Shown here one piece after another: positions 17,774-32,700 of a stretch of DNA of 64,000 bases. The position numbers were made by a program, and so were the translations under genes. Positions within the stretch are counted from its first letter, which is position 1, and each line of letters begins with the position of its first letter. The notes under the pieces were generated by a model, which was not told where the DNA came from, searched no databases, and worked only from the letters and a program-made list of their open reading frames with translations. Origin of the DNA: an uncultured Odoribacter sp. (GTDB lineage: Bacteria; Bacteroidota; Bacteroidia; Bacteroidales; Marinifilaceae); NCBI GenBank assembly GCA_910578985.1, contig CAJTSF010000009.1, positions 1,902 to 65,901 of the forward strand, written 5' to 3'.

Positions 17774-20700
17774 CTATTTATTACTATTGGAAGGGACCGG
17801 CGAATACTTATCCCTATTTTCTTGTATCAATTTCAAATCGGCTCCCCATTCTCCTTCACCCAACCAACCGTCGATTTTTCCATCAAAATTCAAATCCCAA
17901 AACAATAATTCATAATCTACTTCCCGACCTTTTTGCTCTAAAAGATAATATACCTGATCAAATACAGAAATCAACAAGTTATCATTATCATCACCAGGAA
18001 CCATTAAACAAATACCGTTTTCCAAAACAATCATTTGATCACTCAGATTGCCGGAACCATTAACATACAAAGTCTCTCCCTTTGTAAAATCAACGACTGC
18101 CACCTCACTGCCCCGTTTCCCAGACAAAGAATAAGCAAGTTTGGACATAATAGGCAAGTGATTCCGCTGATAAACAACAATGTAATAGTTTTTCTTCAAC
18201 AAAGAGGTATAAGCACTAATCGGGAAACCAATGTATTCATCACCTGACGAAGAAATAACCGTACCATCGCTTAACAACAAACACTCCTGAGTTACCCAGG
18301 GTTTAGAATCCAAACCTTCCCGCAATTCCAAAGTTATCCAATCAATAATCTCACGCCCGCCTGTTTCCGGGAAATGTTGCAAGTCTTTCAATGGCAGATA
18401 AGTTTGAATCTGACTCTTCATCGTTCCGGTTGCAACATCATAAGGTCCACCCAAAAATACTTTACAACGAATAAAGCCGGTATCTGCCACCTCTACAACA
18501 ACAGAATCGGAGACTTTTGCATCACAATAACCGTTGGTTGCCGTAAAATAATAAGTTCCCATTACATTGGTCTGCAATAATGTATCCGCAGCAGTCGTTA
18601 CATTTAACATCTGAGATTCCTCTTCATTTCTTCTCATATAAACCTGCCAAGGGAAAGTTCTCTCTTTATTGAGCAAATGAATGTTCACTCGCTCTTTAGA
18701 AGATATGACAAATTCTTTCTTATCGGTTACCCAATGATTGTCATTCTCATTCCGCGCCTTTACCTCTATAGCCGGTGTTCCATGGAAATAAACAGTATCG
18801 GAAACCTCCGGATAAGCCAAACATTTGAATTTATCGGATATTTCTACAATCCGGTACACATGATAATCATCCGAAGCTAAACCGACAGCATTTAAAGAAT
18901 AAGCCTTTAAAGAAGTAAACGCCTTATTTAAAGTCTGTTTTGTCGGTTTTTCTACATTACGCTTATATTTTGTAATCTCATAACGAACATTAAGAGTAGG
19001 CATTCCTGACGGAACAAGTTGTACTGTGGTCTTTTCTCCCGGACAAAGATGTTTATTCTCTATCTGTATCGCCACACCAGGTTTAGGTGCCACATCCAAT
19101 TCTACACTTTGACGACTGACACAACGATTGGCATCCGTATAGGTATAGGTTACCACATATTTGCCCTCTTCTTGATTAAATAAACCATCTTTCAAGGTGT
19201 CTTGTCCCATGGTATAAATACCGCCAAGAGGCATTGTCGACAATAATTCATCTAACGACTGTTCACAACCGGATATTTTTCCGGAAGGCGTCTTCAGAGA
19301 AATAACTGTCGGACGATTTACCGTAATTTGAGCTTCTCCATGGATATGTTCCGATGCCACCTCACAAAGTTCATTTTCATAATTATCCAATACAACAAGG
19401 CGTTCAATCGCATAACTGTCGGAAACCCGTCCAACAAAAGAAAGCATGGTATCACGGTTATAAATAATCAAGTCAGCATTCCCGAACAGATTATGTGCCG
19501 GTTGGTCGTCACTTAATTGTTTCAACGACACTTTCCAAGGTGCCACTCCGCCGACAATCTCCAAATGCATCCGAACTGTATCACCAAAACAAACAGTCGT
19601 ATCACCGCTCAATGTTCCACTAATAGGTACTTCACTGATATTTAACGTAAAGTATTTCTTAATCTGGTCATTTTCAAAATTCGGATTTTCGGCTCCAACA
19701 GCTTTCAGATACCAGAAATGATAACGTCCGGGGTGATTTAATCCACGGATGGTATCCGTCAAGCGATCCGTTACTGTTACAAGTACCTCATTGTTCCCGT
19801 CAGGAGCAACAGCACCCTCCGGATACCTGTATCCATACGTCCAAGGAGCCGCTCCGTTTACCAAACTAACAACAACTTCATTTTCATCCGTTGCACAAAT
19901 CGTCAATTCATTTGTACTCAAATGAAGCTTCGGAACCTCTTTCACTCGAATCAACAATGTATCAGAAGATAAGAAACCACAATTATTATAGACATCACAC
20001 CATATCCGGCAACTGTCGAAAGCCATATCAATTTCATCAAACTGAATAGCAGAGAAAGATTCCAAGTCCGGCGCGAACGTTTCTTTTACCTGTGTACGAC
20101 CATCCCGATAGCTAAGCGTCCAACGATAATGCAAATTCAAACCGGAAGCCCTTACCGTATCCGTCAATTCATTTCCATCCATAATTTCTCTCAATGAAGA
20201 TAAATCTCTTATCATCATCGGGATGGAATAGTCAAATTGTGTATAAATAGAATCAGTCTTGAGTCCGCATTCATTGGTTATATCTACATAATATACTCCG
20301 TTGGAGACTGTTTTATGTACAACATTTATAGCATCCTGATCTTCATATTCAAGCAATTCCACCAATTCATCACTACCAACCGGCTTAAACTTCCAACGAT
20401 AAGAAGCTACAAAATCACTCGTATGTTGTACTTTCACCTCAGTAACTTCTTCACTTGAACAACCGAGTAAGGAATCCTGCAACGGATTTTCAGGTTGTTT
20501 TCGAACGACAGAGATATGTACCTGTGCTGCCTGAGGAACACATTTATTATGGTATTCTACAATATAATCCATCTCCATTTCTGCCATAGAAAGAACTGGT
20601 AATTGTAGTGTATCTGCCGTACTGACAGGCACTCCATATTTCGTCCAACGATAAATAACACCTGCAGAGGGCTGAACGTCCAATTTCAATACGGGAGCTG

Positions 20701-23700
20701 TTCCTTCGCAGAAATATTGTTCATCAACCCAATTTTCTGCAATAACAGGCTGAACATCAACTTTCAAATGTCCGATTTCAAACATTTCACCCTTAGGTAA
20801 ACATAAATTAGTAAGACGAACACTATACGTTCCACTATCTGACTCAGCAATATTTCTAATACTCAAATCAATGCGATTCTCACCCACCAATTCTTTATCA
20901 TTATGGAACCATTGAATAGCATCTGTCGTTTCCAACATCAATGAGTAATCCATACCAACACACAACGTGTCTTTCTTTACATCTATTTCAACAACAGGCA
21001 ATTCTAATATTCTCAACACCATCTCCCCAGCATTCACACTACCGCAATGATTAGATACATCACATGTAATAATGCAACTATCATATTTAGCCTCCATACG
21101 AGGAATCAACAATTCTTGACCGTTTTGTTGTTCAACAGTTCCATCCTGCAAAGTCAATGTCCAGTTGTAATGAAGTAATTTTCCTTCTGCATATTGAGTA
21201 ATTCCCAAAGTAGTTCCTACACAAATCGTCGTATCTCTTAATACGGATTTCAAAACAGGAGCTGTTGTCACACTCATATAAAGACTATCACTCTTTTCAC
21301 CACAAACATTGGTCGCCACGTAATAGTATAAACCCGAATTTTCCTGGCTTAATCCGATCTTCAAACTATCAGTTGCTTCCCCATATTCGACAACTTCAGA
21401 TTCTTCAGTTGCCTGATAGTACCAACGGAAACTAGCATCGAAATTATTGGTAGAAACAAGTGGAATAACCGTATCTGCCTCTGTTACGCAAGCAACAATA
21501 TCATGCAATGGAGCTATCCGTATGGAATCTTTTACAAAGATTGACATGTCTAAAGAATCACTATGACACGCATTTTCATAAACCACCCGAATATTTCGTT
21601 CACTCTTACCTCCTTCTATTCTACCTAATTCAAGTCGATAATCATTACCTAACACTTGTTCACCCTCCAACCAAGTATAAGAAGCTCTATCCGGTTGCGT
21701 TGTTTGAATAAAAAGATTAACTGGCTCGCCTTCGCATACGACACGTGAAAGATCAGAGGTATTCAACACCTGCAAAGGTTCATCCACATTCAAATGCAGC
21801 ACCTCCAAAATTTGATGTTCACCACCACAAGCATTACTTACTCGCACAGTATAAGAACCCGAATCAGACATAATTACTTTGGGAATAATCAATTCTTTGG
21901 TATTATTACTCAAATTCTTCCCATCCAAAAACCAAGCAACCTCATCTACTGTATTTAACTGAATCCCCAAAGAATCTCCGGTACACAATGTTTTAATGGA
22001 GGGTTCCAATCCATCTACTTTAGGAACAGACTGTACTCTTATTTCCATCGTATCGCTATAAACGGTTTGGCAGCTATTACTTACCATGCAATAAATTCGA
22101 CTTCTGTCATATTGAGAAGTAATATTATTCCGTTTCAATACTGCTATGCCTTCAAAATCATCAATTGTAACCGTTTCTCCGCCAACAGTACCATCGGCAA
22201 ACTCAATAATCCAACGACATTTCAAATTTCCTCCTCTTGCATGCAATTTCAACCCCATCGCATTGCCTTGACAAATCACCGTATCTTTCAGGTCGGCAAT
22301 GATTTCCGGAATACTGTCAATTACGATTTTCACCGTATCCGTTACCGCTTCACAAACATTATCCGCCGTATAATAATAATATCCTGCACTCTTTGAAGTC
22401 AACGGTATCATTACCGTATCAGCAGAAGACAAGCGAGTAGATAATGCTCCACGTACCGGTACATAGAACCAAGTGAAACGACCATTCATGCCTTCGTTGT
22501 ATTCCAGACGTAATGTAGTGCTCTCCGCTATTCCGGCACAATAAATCAAAGAATCAGGCAGAGGTTCCACTTGTGGCTTACGGTCAATTTCTACTTTCAT
22601 CTCCGCTTTCTGTTCTCCACAAGCATTTTTATAAACGACTTGATATGTATAACCATTAGCCCGATAATTCAACTTACCGGTACTTAACGTTGAGGTATTA
22701 CCTTTCAATTCATCGTCCAGCGTCCATGAATAAGAAACCCGTTTTTTAGGAGTTACTTCTATTTGTAATGCCGTACTACTACCTTCACAGATTGTCTGAA
22801 TTTCAGGTGAAGCATCTGTTCGAACCAAAACAGAATCTACTAACAAATGACAAACTTCATACTGCACTCTATCCAACACGCATTTATTGCGCAAAACTAC
22901 AGAATATACCCCTTCTTGTTGCTCGGAAACATTTTTTAATCGATAAATACTACCTGAACCTAAGCGTTGCGTCTTAAAATACCAATCTACAGTTACTCCC
23001 CCTTTAACAGGCACCTGCAATATATAATCCGTACCTAAACATACCGTATCTATCCGAGATTGGAAATCAGTCAATTCCGGAACATCCAAAACAGTAATCT
23101 TTACTGTATCAGAAGTCAACTTAGTACCTTCAGGCAAACAATCATTATATACATCACACCAAACATAACTACCATCATAGCTAAGATCTACAGCAGGCAT
23201 GTCAAAAATTGAATGGGAATGGAAAGCATGCTCCATGGACTCCCGAGTTTCACGTGCTCCATCAGACTTGACAATAGTCCAAACATATCTCAACCCGCCA
23301 CCACGAGCAAACAATTCTATGTTTACATCTTCACCGGCGCATATTTCCACATTTTCCAGATGATTTTCCAATACCGGAATACTATCGACACGAATCATGC
23401 TCATATTGGTCAAGCCATCCGGACAAGCATTTATAATCTTACATGAATAATATCCACTATTCGAAGGCTGAAGCAATACTTTTAATGTATCATCCGTTCC
23501 CACTATAGTACGCGATTCTTCTCCCAGTTTATCAAATGCCGTATAATACCATTCATAAGTAGCATCCAATTCCGGATCTTGATTTAAACGCAATACAGTG
23601 TCCCGCAAAATTCCATCAGCACAAGATAAAATTTGTTCGGGAAGTTGATCAAAAGTAATATGTTTATCCGCTTTAATATAGAAATCAAAAGTATCAATAC

Positions 23701-26700
23701 TACAAGCGTTCCGATAAATCACAGAATACACTAATGTGTCAGGACTATATGTCAATGATTCTATCCAATAGAATTGTCCTCCTCCATTTTCCAATTTCCG
23801 ACCGTTATGCCTCCATTCGTATTCCACTCCCTCAACATTCGGTTGTACTACAATTTCCAAATCAACTTCATCACCTTCACATTTCCTTACAAAGCGATCT
23901 GTGTGATTTACAACTTCCAATTCCGTATCTACCCGCAATTCTGCTACCGGATAAGAAGCACTTAATTGACAAGGATTTTTAGCTTTCACACTATAAATAC
24001 CGGCATCCTTTGAAGTTACCGCATCCACTTGATATACTTCTCCCTTTCCGACTTCTATTCCATCCAAATACCAATATATCGTGTCATTAGAAGTAACTGT
24101 AAGAGTATAAGGTTCACCTTGACATAACGCATCCTGCTTTTCTTTGATAGATAATGTTGGAACCGTATTGAAATAAACGCCACAAGTATCATATACTCCT
24201 CCACAATCTTCATTCCATGCGTAACATACATACAGTCCTTCATTTTTCTCTTTTGTTGCTCCCTTAAGTACCAATGACTGCTCAGTACCCAAAATCTCTC
24301 GATCATTAGTCACTGCATACCACTTGAAATTCTCTGCTATGGCACCACTTATCAGAATAATATCGGTTTCATCACTATCGCAAATATGCTGGTCAGGCAT
24401 CTTTCTCTCCAATTTAGCTACATCCCGAACTATCAATTCTATATCGACTGAATTGGAACCACATGTATTGGACAGTACACAACGATAATAACCAAAATCT
24501 TCCATTCCCAACTGGTCGATATTATAAAAATTCTCGCTCGAACGTGGTTTAACTACCACATCATTATGCAACCACTCATAATGAACGCCACATCCAAGTC
24601 CGCTGGCAACTAAACTCAGTTTCTGCCCTGCACAAATTCTCTGATCGGGAGTATGGATAATAGAATCAATATCCGTTTCTTTTATTACCGTAATCGTATT
24701 TTGCATCGGTGAAGTACAACCGGTTAATGTATCCAAAGCAACAACGGAATATACATTCCCGCTTGCTTCGTCAGCTCCGGTACGACACTCTTTACCTACT
24801 AATTGATCCCATTTGACACTTCCTTGACCTCCCCAATAAGTTTTTCCTGTTGCCTCCCCATTCAAATAAAGTTCATACTGCACTCCCATATCAGTCTGCG
24901 CTAAAAGAACTTCTGCTACAGGTCCTTCGCGGTAACAATAATTTGCCCGATCGCTTTCCAATACATATTGATTGATCGGACGGGGATTGATCAAACTAAG
25001 CCTGTTTTGGAAAGTATATTCACACTCCGTAGCACCTGCAGCAACAGCCCTCCGTTTTGCTACGACATAATAATTTCCTGTCCGATGGACTGCTCCAAAT
25101 GTTAAACGTTCTCCAGTTCCATCAAGCATTTGTATCTCTTCCGGCTGTCCGTTATTTTCATACATTAAGGTGTAGGTCACATTCAACTCACTGCTTTCCA
25201 TAAAAATAACAGTCTGCTCCCCTGCACAGAGATATTCGTCTCCATCCGTAACTAAAGCAAATTCCTGCGGGAATGGATCGGCAATCAAAACGACAGAATC
25301 TTGACGCTCACATTGAGTTTCTGGATTCAAAACATAAACAGTATATGTTCCAGATACATTCAATACCACTGGCTGCCCATTTTCTCCCGAAAATATGAAT
25401 GCCCCTCCATCTCCGGTTTGCTCGGACAACATCACATCTTTCCACAATTCATACTGCATGCCTACTTGGGAAGATAATACTTTTAAGGAAACTCCTACTC
25501 CATTCTCACAAATATGCAACTCCCGATATTCCGGTTCAAATGCAGGCATAGGATTGACATGTAAGATTACGGTATCTGGCATAACGACATTACATCCGTA
25601 CAATGTCGTTACGGTATAAGTTCCCGCTTCCTTCAATTTACCTAATAAAATAGCCTCTCCTGTTCCCTCTATAGGTTGTCCGACCACTAAATGTCCCGGC
25701 TCTGTTTGAAGGGTGTAATATACTCCTTTCTGACTGCCAGATAAAGTCACAGATTGTTCCTCTCCTTCGCAAAGTATATGCTCGCCTTTTTCAAGAATAT
25801 TAAACTGTTCCGGACTTTCCTGTACTGCCCAAGCGCCGTATTCCTGTACGCAACCGCTTATACGATGCTTTGCCTGCACGGTATAAAGTCCAATAGCATC
25901 TTGTGGATTGAATTTAGTTTTATTGCGATCGGCTTGACTAGTTGTAATAGAATCCAAACAAATGTCATCACAATACAGATAATAACACCCTTTAGATCTA
26001 TCACGTCCTCCGGTAATAACTACTTCCATCATTTTCCCTTCCGCCGGCAAGCATATTCCTTCTGCATTGATTGTAATCGGATCCAACATATCGCCGACAA
26101 ACACTTTCACCGAATCCATCACTAATTGACAAGCTGAGGAATCGACTTCTGCTACTACAACATAGTTGCCGGTCTCCTTAAAGTAACCAAAATTCAAAGC
26201 TGCCCCCGTGCCTGCTAATTCAGCTTTCGCTTTCTCCAAATAAACTCCATAATCTCCATTTTGCATCAATAAACGATAAGTGACTCCAAGCTCACTACCT
26301 GACAATACAAAAGAGCAGGAATCTCCTGGACATAATTGTCGTTCATTCTCTCCTTGCAAAGCAAATACGACTGGTAACGGTAAAGCTTCCACTTGAACTG
26401 TTGCAATCTGATGATCTTCAGCACAAGCATTGATAGCATGCAATTCATACATTCCAACTTGAATCGGAGCATCTTCCCATCTATCCCAACTCAATACATT
26501 TCCCGATAAAGTATCGCTGCTCATACCATTACTTCGAAAATAGTAACTCCATCCCGCTGCACCACATGAATAAGTAAGAGTCACTCCATCTTCACTTTCT
26601 GCACAAAAATCTCCCACGACTAAAGGCTCACAAGTTCCCAAGGGCTCAACGACAACAACACTGTCAAGCATAGTTGTCGAACACTTCGTATTTATATTTT

Positions 26701-29700
26701 CAGCCACTATTCGGTATATACCCGGCATTGTTTGTGCACCAAAAGACAAATAGTTCCCATCTCCGGGTATTTGACTCATAAACTTATCATTTCGCATCAA
26801 TGTATAAGTTATTGTATCCACCTCGCTACCAGACAAAATAACCTCTACATTATCTCCACAACATCTCCCTTCAGCCCCGGAAACTCTAAACATTTCTGGT
26901 TCTTCATGTCCCTGAATAGTGACTTCTGCCACCTTAGCCGTACAACCGTTTCGCAAATCCACACCGACAACCTCATATTTTCCGGCAGATTGTGCTTTAA
27001 ATACACCTGCAGAACTACCACTGATAGAATCCAAATCATGAATTCCATCAAACAATTTATATTTCACCTTCAAAGCCAAACGGTCTAATTCAATAACGCT
27101 GGAACCGGCAGAACTTTCTGTACCGTGAGGATAACAATAAGCTTCTGCCACAGCGATAATAGGTTCCGGACTCTTACTAATAACAAGCACTGTATCAAGA
27201 TACACACCACAATTCAACATCGCCTGTGCATAAATCCGGTATTCCCCTGCCTCAGATACAGAAATATTAAATGTTTCATCATTACCGGTTCCCAAAAGCA
27301 TATCTAATATCTTATTTTGACTGCCTTCTACTTTATGCAATTGATAAGTAACATTCATCTCTGTTTCTTTCAACATGAAATGATAATCTATCCCTTCGCA
27401 TAAAAGAGGTCCACCGATAGTTTCTACTTTCAAATTTTTATTAGGACGTGACAACTCCTCTACTTTTAAGGTATCCAATGTTGAACATCCTCCCCAATAA
27501 CCGATATTTTTCTTTACAAACAAATAAGTACCTTGTTTAAATAAAGCATTGAATTCTGTATTGGGATAAACCAAAGAATCCAGTATATCTGTACTGTCTT
27601 GTTTCAAGATATAGTAAACGTTACGTACCGTAGAACCGGTTAGTGCAAGATGTATACCTTCTCCTCCCTCGCAATATTGCGGGATTCCGTTTATTTTATC
27701 TGATGCGGCTTGCTCGCTCGCTTTCAATTCAAGCGGAAGGCTTTGACAGTTAATTGTCGGATCGGTTAATGTCGCATGATAAACTCCTAATGACAAGTCA
27801 GTAATCAATGAATCTCCTTCAAAACCGGAAATGTTATAAGAAATCATACCCGATCCCTCTTTCGTAAGGGTATAGGTCATCTGTTCCGAAAGATTACTTA
27901 ATCGTATCCATACCTGCCCTTCCTCCGAACATTCACTGATAACTGCCTGATCCTTTTCTAAAACTGGCAATTCAATACTATCAACACGTACATAATTACT
28001 ATTTTGAAAACAAGCCCCTCTTTCTGCTTTGTAATAATAAGTTCCTGCACCTACATTTTTAAATGTAACGTAAAAATCATCTTTTCTACCTAAAACTATC
28101 ATTTGTCCGGTAGTACTGTCAATCAAGGAATAACTGGCCTTTGTATCGTATTTTTCTAACAACAGATCAGTGACACTTCCGGCACAAACCATCGGATTGG
28201 AATATAAACTGCCTAATCCTGGAACAGAATCAATCTGCACCGTCTGATCTCCCTCCAATGTACATCCATTCCGATCTGCTATTACTATATAAACACCGGC
28301 TTCTTGTGGCGTAATTTGCCAATTCAAAGAACTTCCGTCACCCATATATTCTTCTAAAGGATTTGTATTACCTTGGCAGAACAAACGATAAGTAACTTCT
28401 TCTTCTGTTGACTGTACGACAATATTCAACGTGCTATCTATACACCCTTGCCCTTCTATCGTTACTGTAAACGGTTGAGGTCTCCGATCTGCACGAATGA
28501 CAATTTCTTTTCCAATTACCTCATCACAATGTTCTACATCCGTTTTTATTTGGTAAATTCCTTCAGTTATCTTTCGACGGAACCAAGCTTCATTTCCTGT
28601 ACCATTGAAATAAACACCAGACACATCAGCAAAAGTTCCATCTTCTTTCTTTTGCTGCAACCTATAACGGACTCCACTTTCCGTTCCTGCCAATCCTAAA
28701 ATGACACCGTCACTACCATCACAATAGATACTATCCCCAATAACCTCAAATTGTTTGGCAGACTCTTTAATCATATATTTGGCAGTCAAAGTGCGACTAC
28801 AATTTGCAATATCTGTAGCAACGATGTAATATGTTCCTGGTTCATAAAAATGCCCAAATATCATATCACTTCCATCTCCTCCCAAAGCTCCTCGATACCC
28901 GTCCCCTTCTGCACTTTCCAGATACAAACTATAAGTTACATCCTGTTGAGTTTCTAATACCCCCATCTCCAAACCAGTCCCTTGGCATGCCATCGCATTG
29001 CCATACAATTCATTATCTTTAGGCAAATCACGTGTACGAACGACTACTTTATCATCCATCACTTGCATACAAGTACCTAAACGACCTATAATTTGATATT
29101 CTCCTATAGGCAATTGTGTTGAATAGCGCAACGTATCACCGACAATATTAGTCAAATCTGCTATTTTACGATCAGCTAATGACCATAACTCATAAGTCAC
29201 CGGTACTTGTTCTGCCGGATAAGCTTTCATGTCTAAACGAGGCAATTCAGTTGCCCCAAAACAAAACTCTGCACCACCTTCCACTTTTAGCATACGAGGG
29301 GCTGCCAAGACAGTATCACCGGCATGGGTTGCCGCACACCCTTCATTGGTTTTTGCCTCCAAATAATAAATACCGACCTTATTGAAGTGCCCTAACATAA
29401 TGTCTTTACCAGCACCAACAACCTCCTTTTCCAATATACCAGTAATCTCAGCACTATCACGGTATAATCTATAAGTAACACCTGGTTCTGCATCTCTGAT
29501 TCCAATCTCAGGAACACTGTTTTCACAATAAGTACCTTTGCCTATAAAATCATTGATACGCGGACGATTATTACAAATCACCTCTATCTCACGGCTCACC
29601 CTGCATACACAACCATTTTCATGACGACCTCGGATAAAATAATGTCCGGGTTCCATTAAACGGGTCAAAAACAAGGTATCGTCTACCTGATTAGTCCTGG

Positions 29701-32700
29701 AAAATTCTGATATCAGAGAATCTCTATCATTGCATAAAGAATAAGTAACCTCATCCATTACAGGATAAATGAAGAATGTGACAGGGTCTCCTTCGCAATA
29801 AGTCCGCTCTCCACCGACTTTTACTGAATCCGGAGAGGCTTTCAACGTGGCAAACTCTATTTCTTGTTCACATAAAGTATTTGTATTAATAGCTTTCAAA
29901 CGATAGGTACCTAATTGTTCAAAATCACCTAATACAATATCTCCATTTATGCCGGATTTCTCAACCAGCACCTGACTATTTTCTTCTGTATCTAAATAAA
30001 GAGTATAGGTTACATCAGATTCTGACTGATTAATACCCATGGTTACAGGTGCTTCATAAAAACAATGATTCCCGTTTCCAAACAAATCATCTAATTTAGG
30101 AAAGGAATTCCTGCCAATATAGAGAGTATCTTCTAATTCAATACTACAATCTGCGACTACACCTTTAATCAAATATTTGCCTGCACGCAAATTATGCTCA
30201 CAATATAGCGTATCCCCATTATAATTGGAGAAATTAGCCAATAACACATAACCGTTGGAAGAATAAATACCATAATTAACCAATGGATCGAGATTTTCTC
30301 CAAACAATTTAACCATCCCCATTTCACCTTCACATAAGGTATCGCTTCCTACAAATTGCACCAGCTTCGGTTCATCTACTATTTTTACAATATCAAACCG
30401 TTTCGAACAACCGGCAACAGGATCGTTAGCAAGAATATAATAATTACCGACATCGCTATATTGCCCGAATACCAATTGTCCTCCATAACCAATTTTATCT
30501 CCTAACAACTTTGGATTATCTTCAAAAACAATCTCTCTATATAACTCATATTTGACATCCTGAAGCGCACTTGAAATAACAATACGTAAAGGCTCTGTTA
30601 AATTTTTTGCACAATATTCCCTATTTTGAGGTTCAACAATTTCCCCAATGGATGGGGCATGGCGAACATCTATGCTAATGGAATTATCAAATGTCCGAAT
30701 ACATTTGCTGTCATTACCAATATTCGCTTGCACTCGATAAATTCCGGCAACCAATGTACCATGGTAATATAACGTATCATCCAAAGCTTCCGTAAAAGTT
30801 AATACGACATCATCTTGCTCATCAATCAAACGATAGGCAACATCCGATTCTGTCGGATAAATCTTAAGAGTAACTTCTGCTGTATCGGTATCAGAACAAT
30901 AAGGCCCATTATGCCAAATCGTCACTTTTTGTGGAACCCGATTGATGGTTAGAGTTTGATCATAAGTCACTTTACAATGCTCCTCTTTATCCATTCCAAC
31001 TACATAATAATAACCTACACTATGATCAAATTTCTGAAAAAGAAGTTGTTGATTCGCATTTCCAGCCTTTCTTTCCACCAATCTATTTTGAACGCCGATA
31101 GAATCTTTATATAATTCAAAAATACCTGTTTGAAATGGAAGAAGTTTAAATTCTATATCGCTATCCTCACAATAAGTCCCTGCATTTATAACCTCAACAT
31201 TGGGTACATTAGTTACCACGATAGATAATTCAGGAGAAACAGGGGTCAAACAATTACCTAATTTACCACGCATTTCATATTTTCCTGCTTTGATAGCTCC
31301 ACTTAACCACAAGGTATCATTTTCTATCTGGGTACTTGTCAGTATGCGTCGATCATTACTTAAAGAATAAAGTTCATATACAATTCCTTGTTCCGGAGAA
31401 ACAAGTTTAATGGAAATATCAGCTTCATTTTCTACGCCACATACATATTCAGGCAATACAGTTTCTACTTGTCGAGCTACGGGGCTCACAATCACTGTTC
31501 CATATTTTTCCTCCCCACATTTTGCATCTTTCGCAACAATGTAATAACTACCTAAACGAGTTCCGTCAAATTGATCAAATATCATTTCTCCACCCATGCC
31601 GATCAACTCTTGAATCAATTGACCTCTTATATGAGCGCTATCTATATAAAGAGAATAGGTTACTCCATTTTCAGCTTCTGTAATCTTAAACTCAGAAGAT
31701 ACATTCACACATCGTTCGCCATTATCTACAATCTCTCCTACCCCTGGCAAATAATTATAACGAATAAAAGCACTTCCGGGCATTGTATCAATACAAGCAC
31801 CTTTCTCAGCGACTATCCTATATAAACCGGAACCAAGTTTCCCGTTAAAGAATAAAGCTTCACCAGTACCTGTTTGTTCTGCAAGCCGTTCATCTACGCC
31901 TTCTATCGTGCGCAGCAATACATAACGCACACCTAACTCAGAACCTGCCATCCATACCGTATCAGGTGTCATCACGCCGGCACAATTCCGTTTGTCACCA
32001 CTAACCATAAAACGTTCTGCTCCTTGACGCACCTGAACATACCCATCAACTAAAGAATAACAATAAGCTGGTATACCATGGTATTCATAAGAAGTCTTTG
32101 CTTTTACCCGATAGAAACCGCATTGTTCTTCATTATTATAGGGGAACGTAAATGACAAAGTTCCTCCATTCCCTTGTTGTCCGGATAAATCTGTTACTTC
32201 TGTAAATACGACATTATTAGCACTATGTTCCAATATATAGAACACATCTTCGCGCGAATCGGCAACCTTCACTTGTATCTCTTCACCTGGTATCAAACAA
32301 ACTAAGCCACGATTTTCCAAAGATGTTGAAACAGGGGGCTGACATAATTCAACCCATACTTTTTCTGTAACATTTTGAGAACCACCGTTTGCCCCTACAC
32401 TATTGACGTTAAGATAAAGGAATCCGCTTTGTGTGATTTTTCCAACAAATTTCTGTTTCGTAGAAATTGGAGTACCGAACTCTTGATACCATGTATAAGT
32501 ATAGCTTCCGCTACCTCCTATAGCATAAGCGCATAATTCGACATTCTCATCATGACAAACAAGAATTGTATCCACTGGTGTCACGCAATCGGCAGTATGA
32601 ATATCGGCAGACAGCACTTCACCATCTTGCATAGCATTGACAAACGCAGTCTGAATACATCCTGAACCTTCATCAATCACTGTTACTCCAAAACGCTGGG

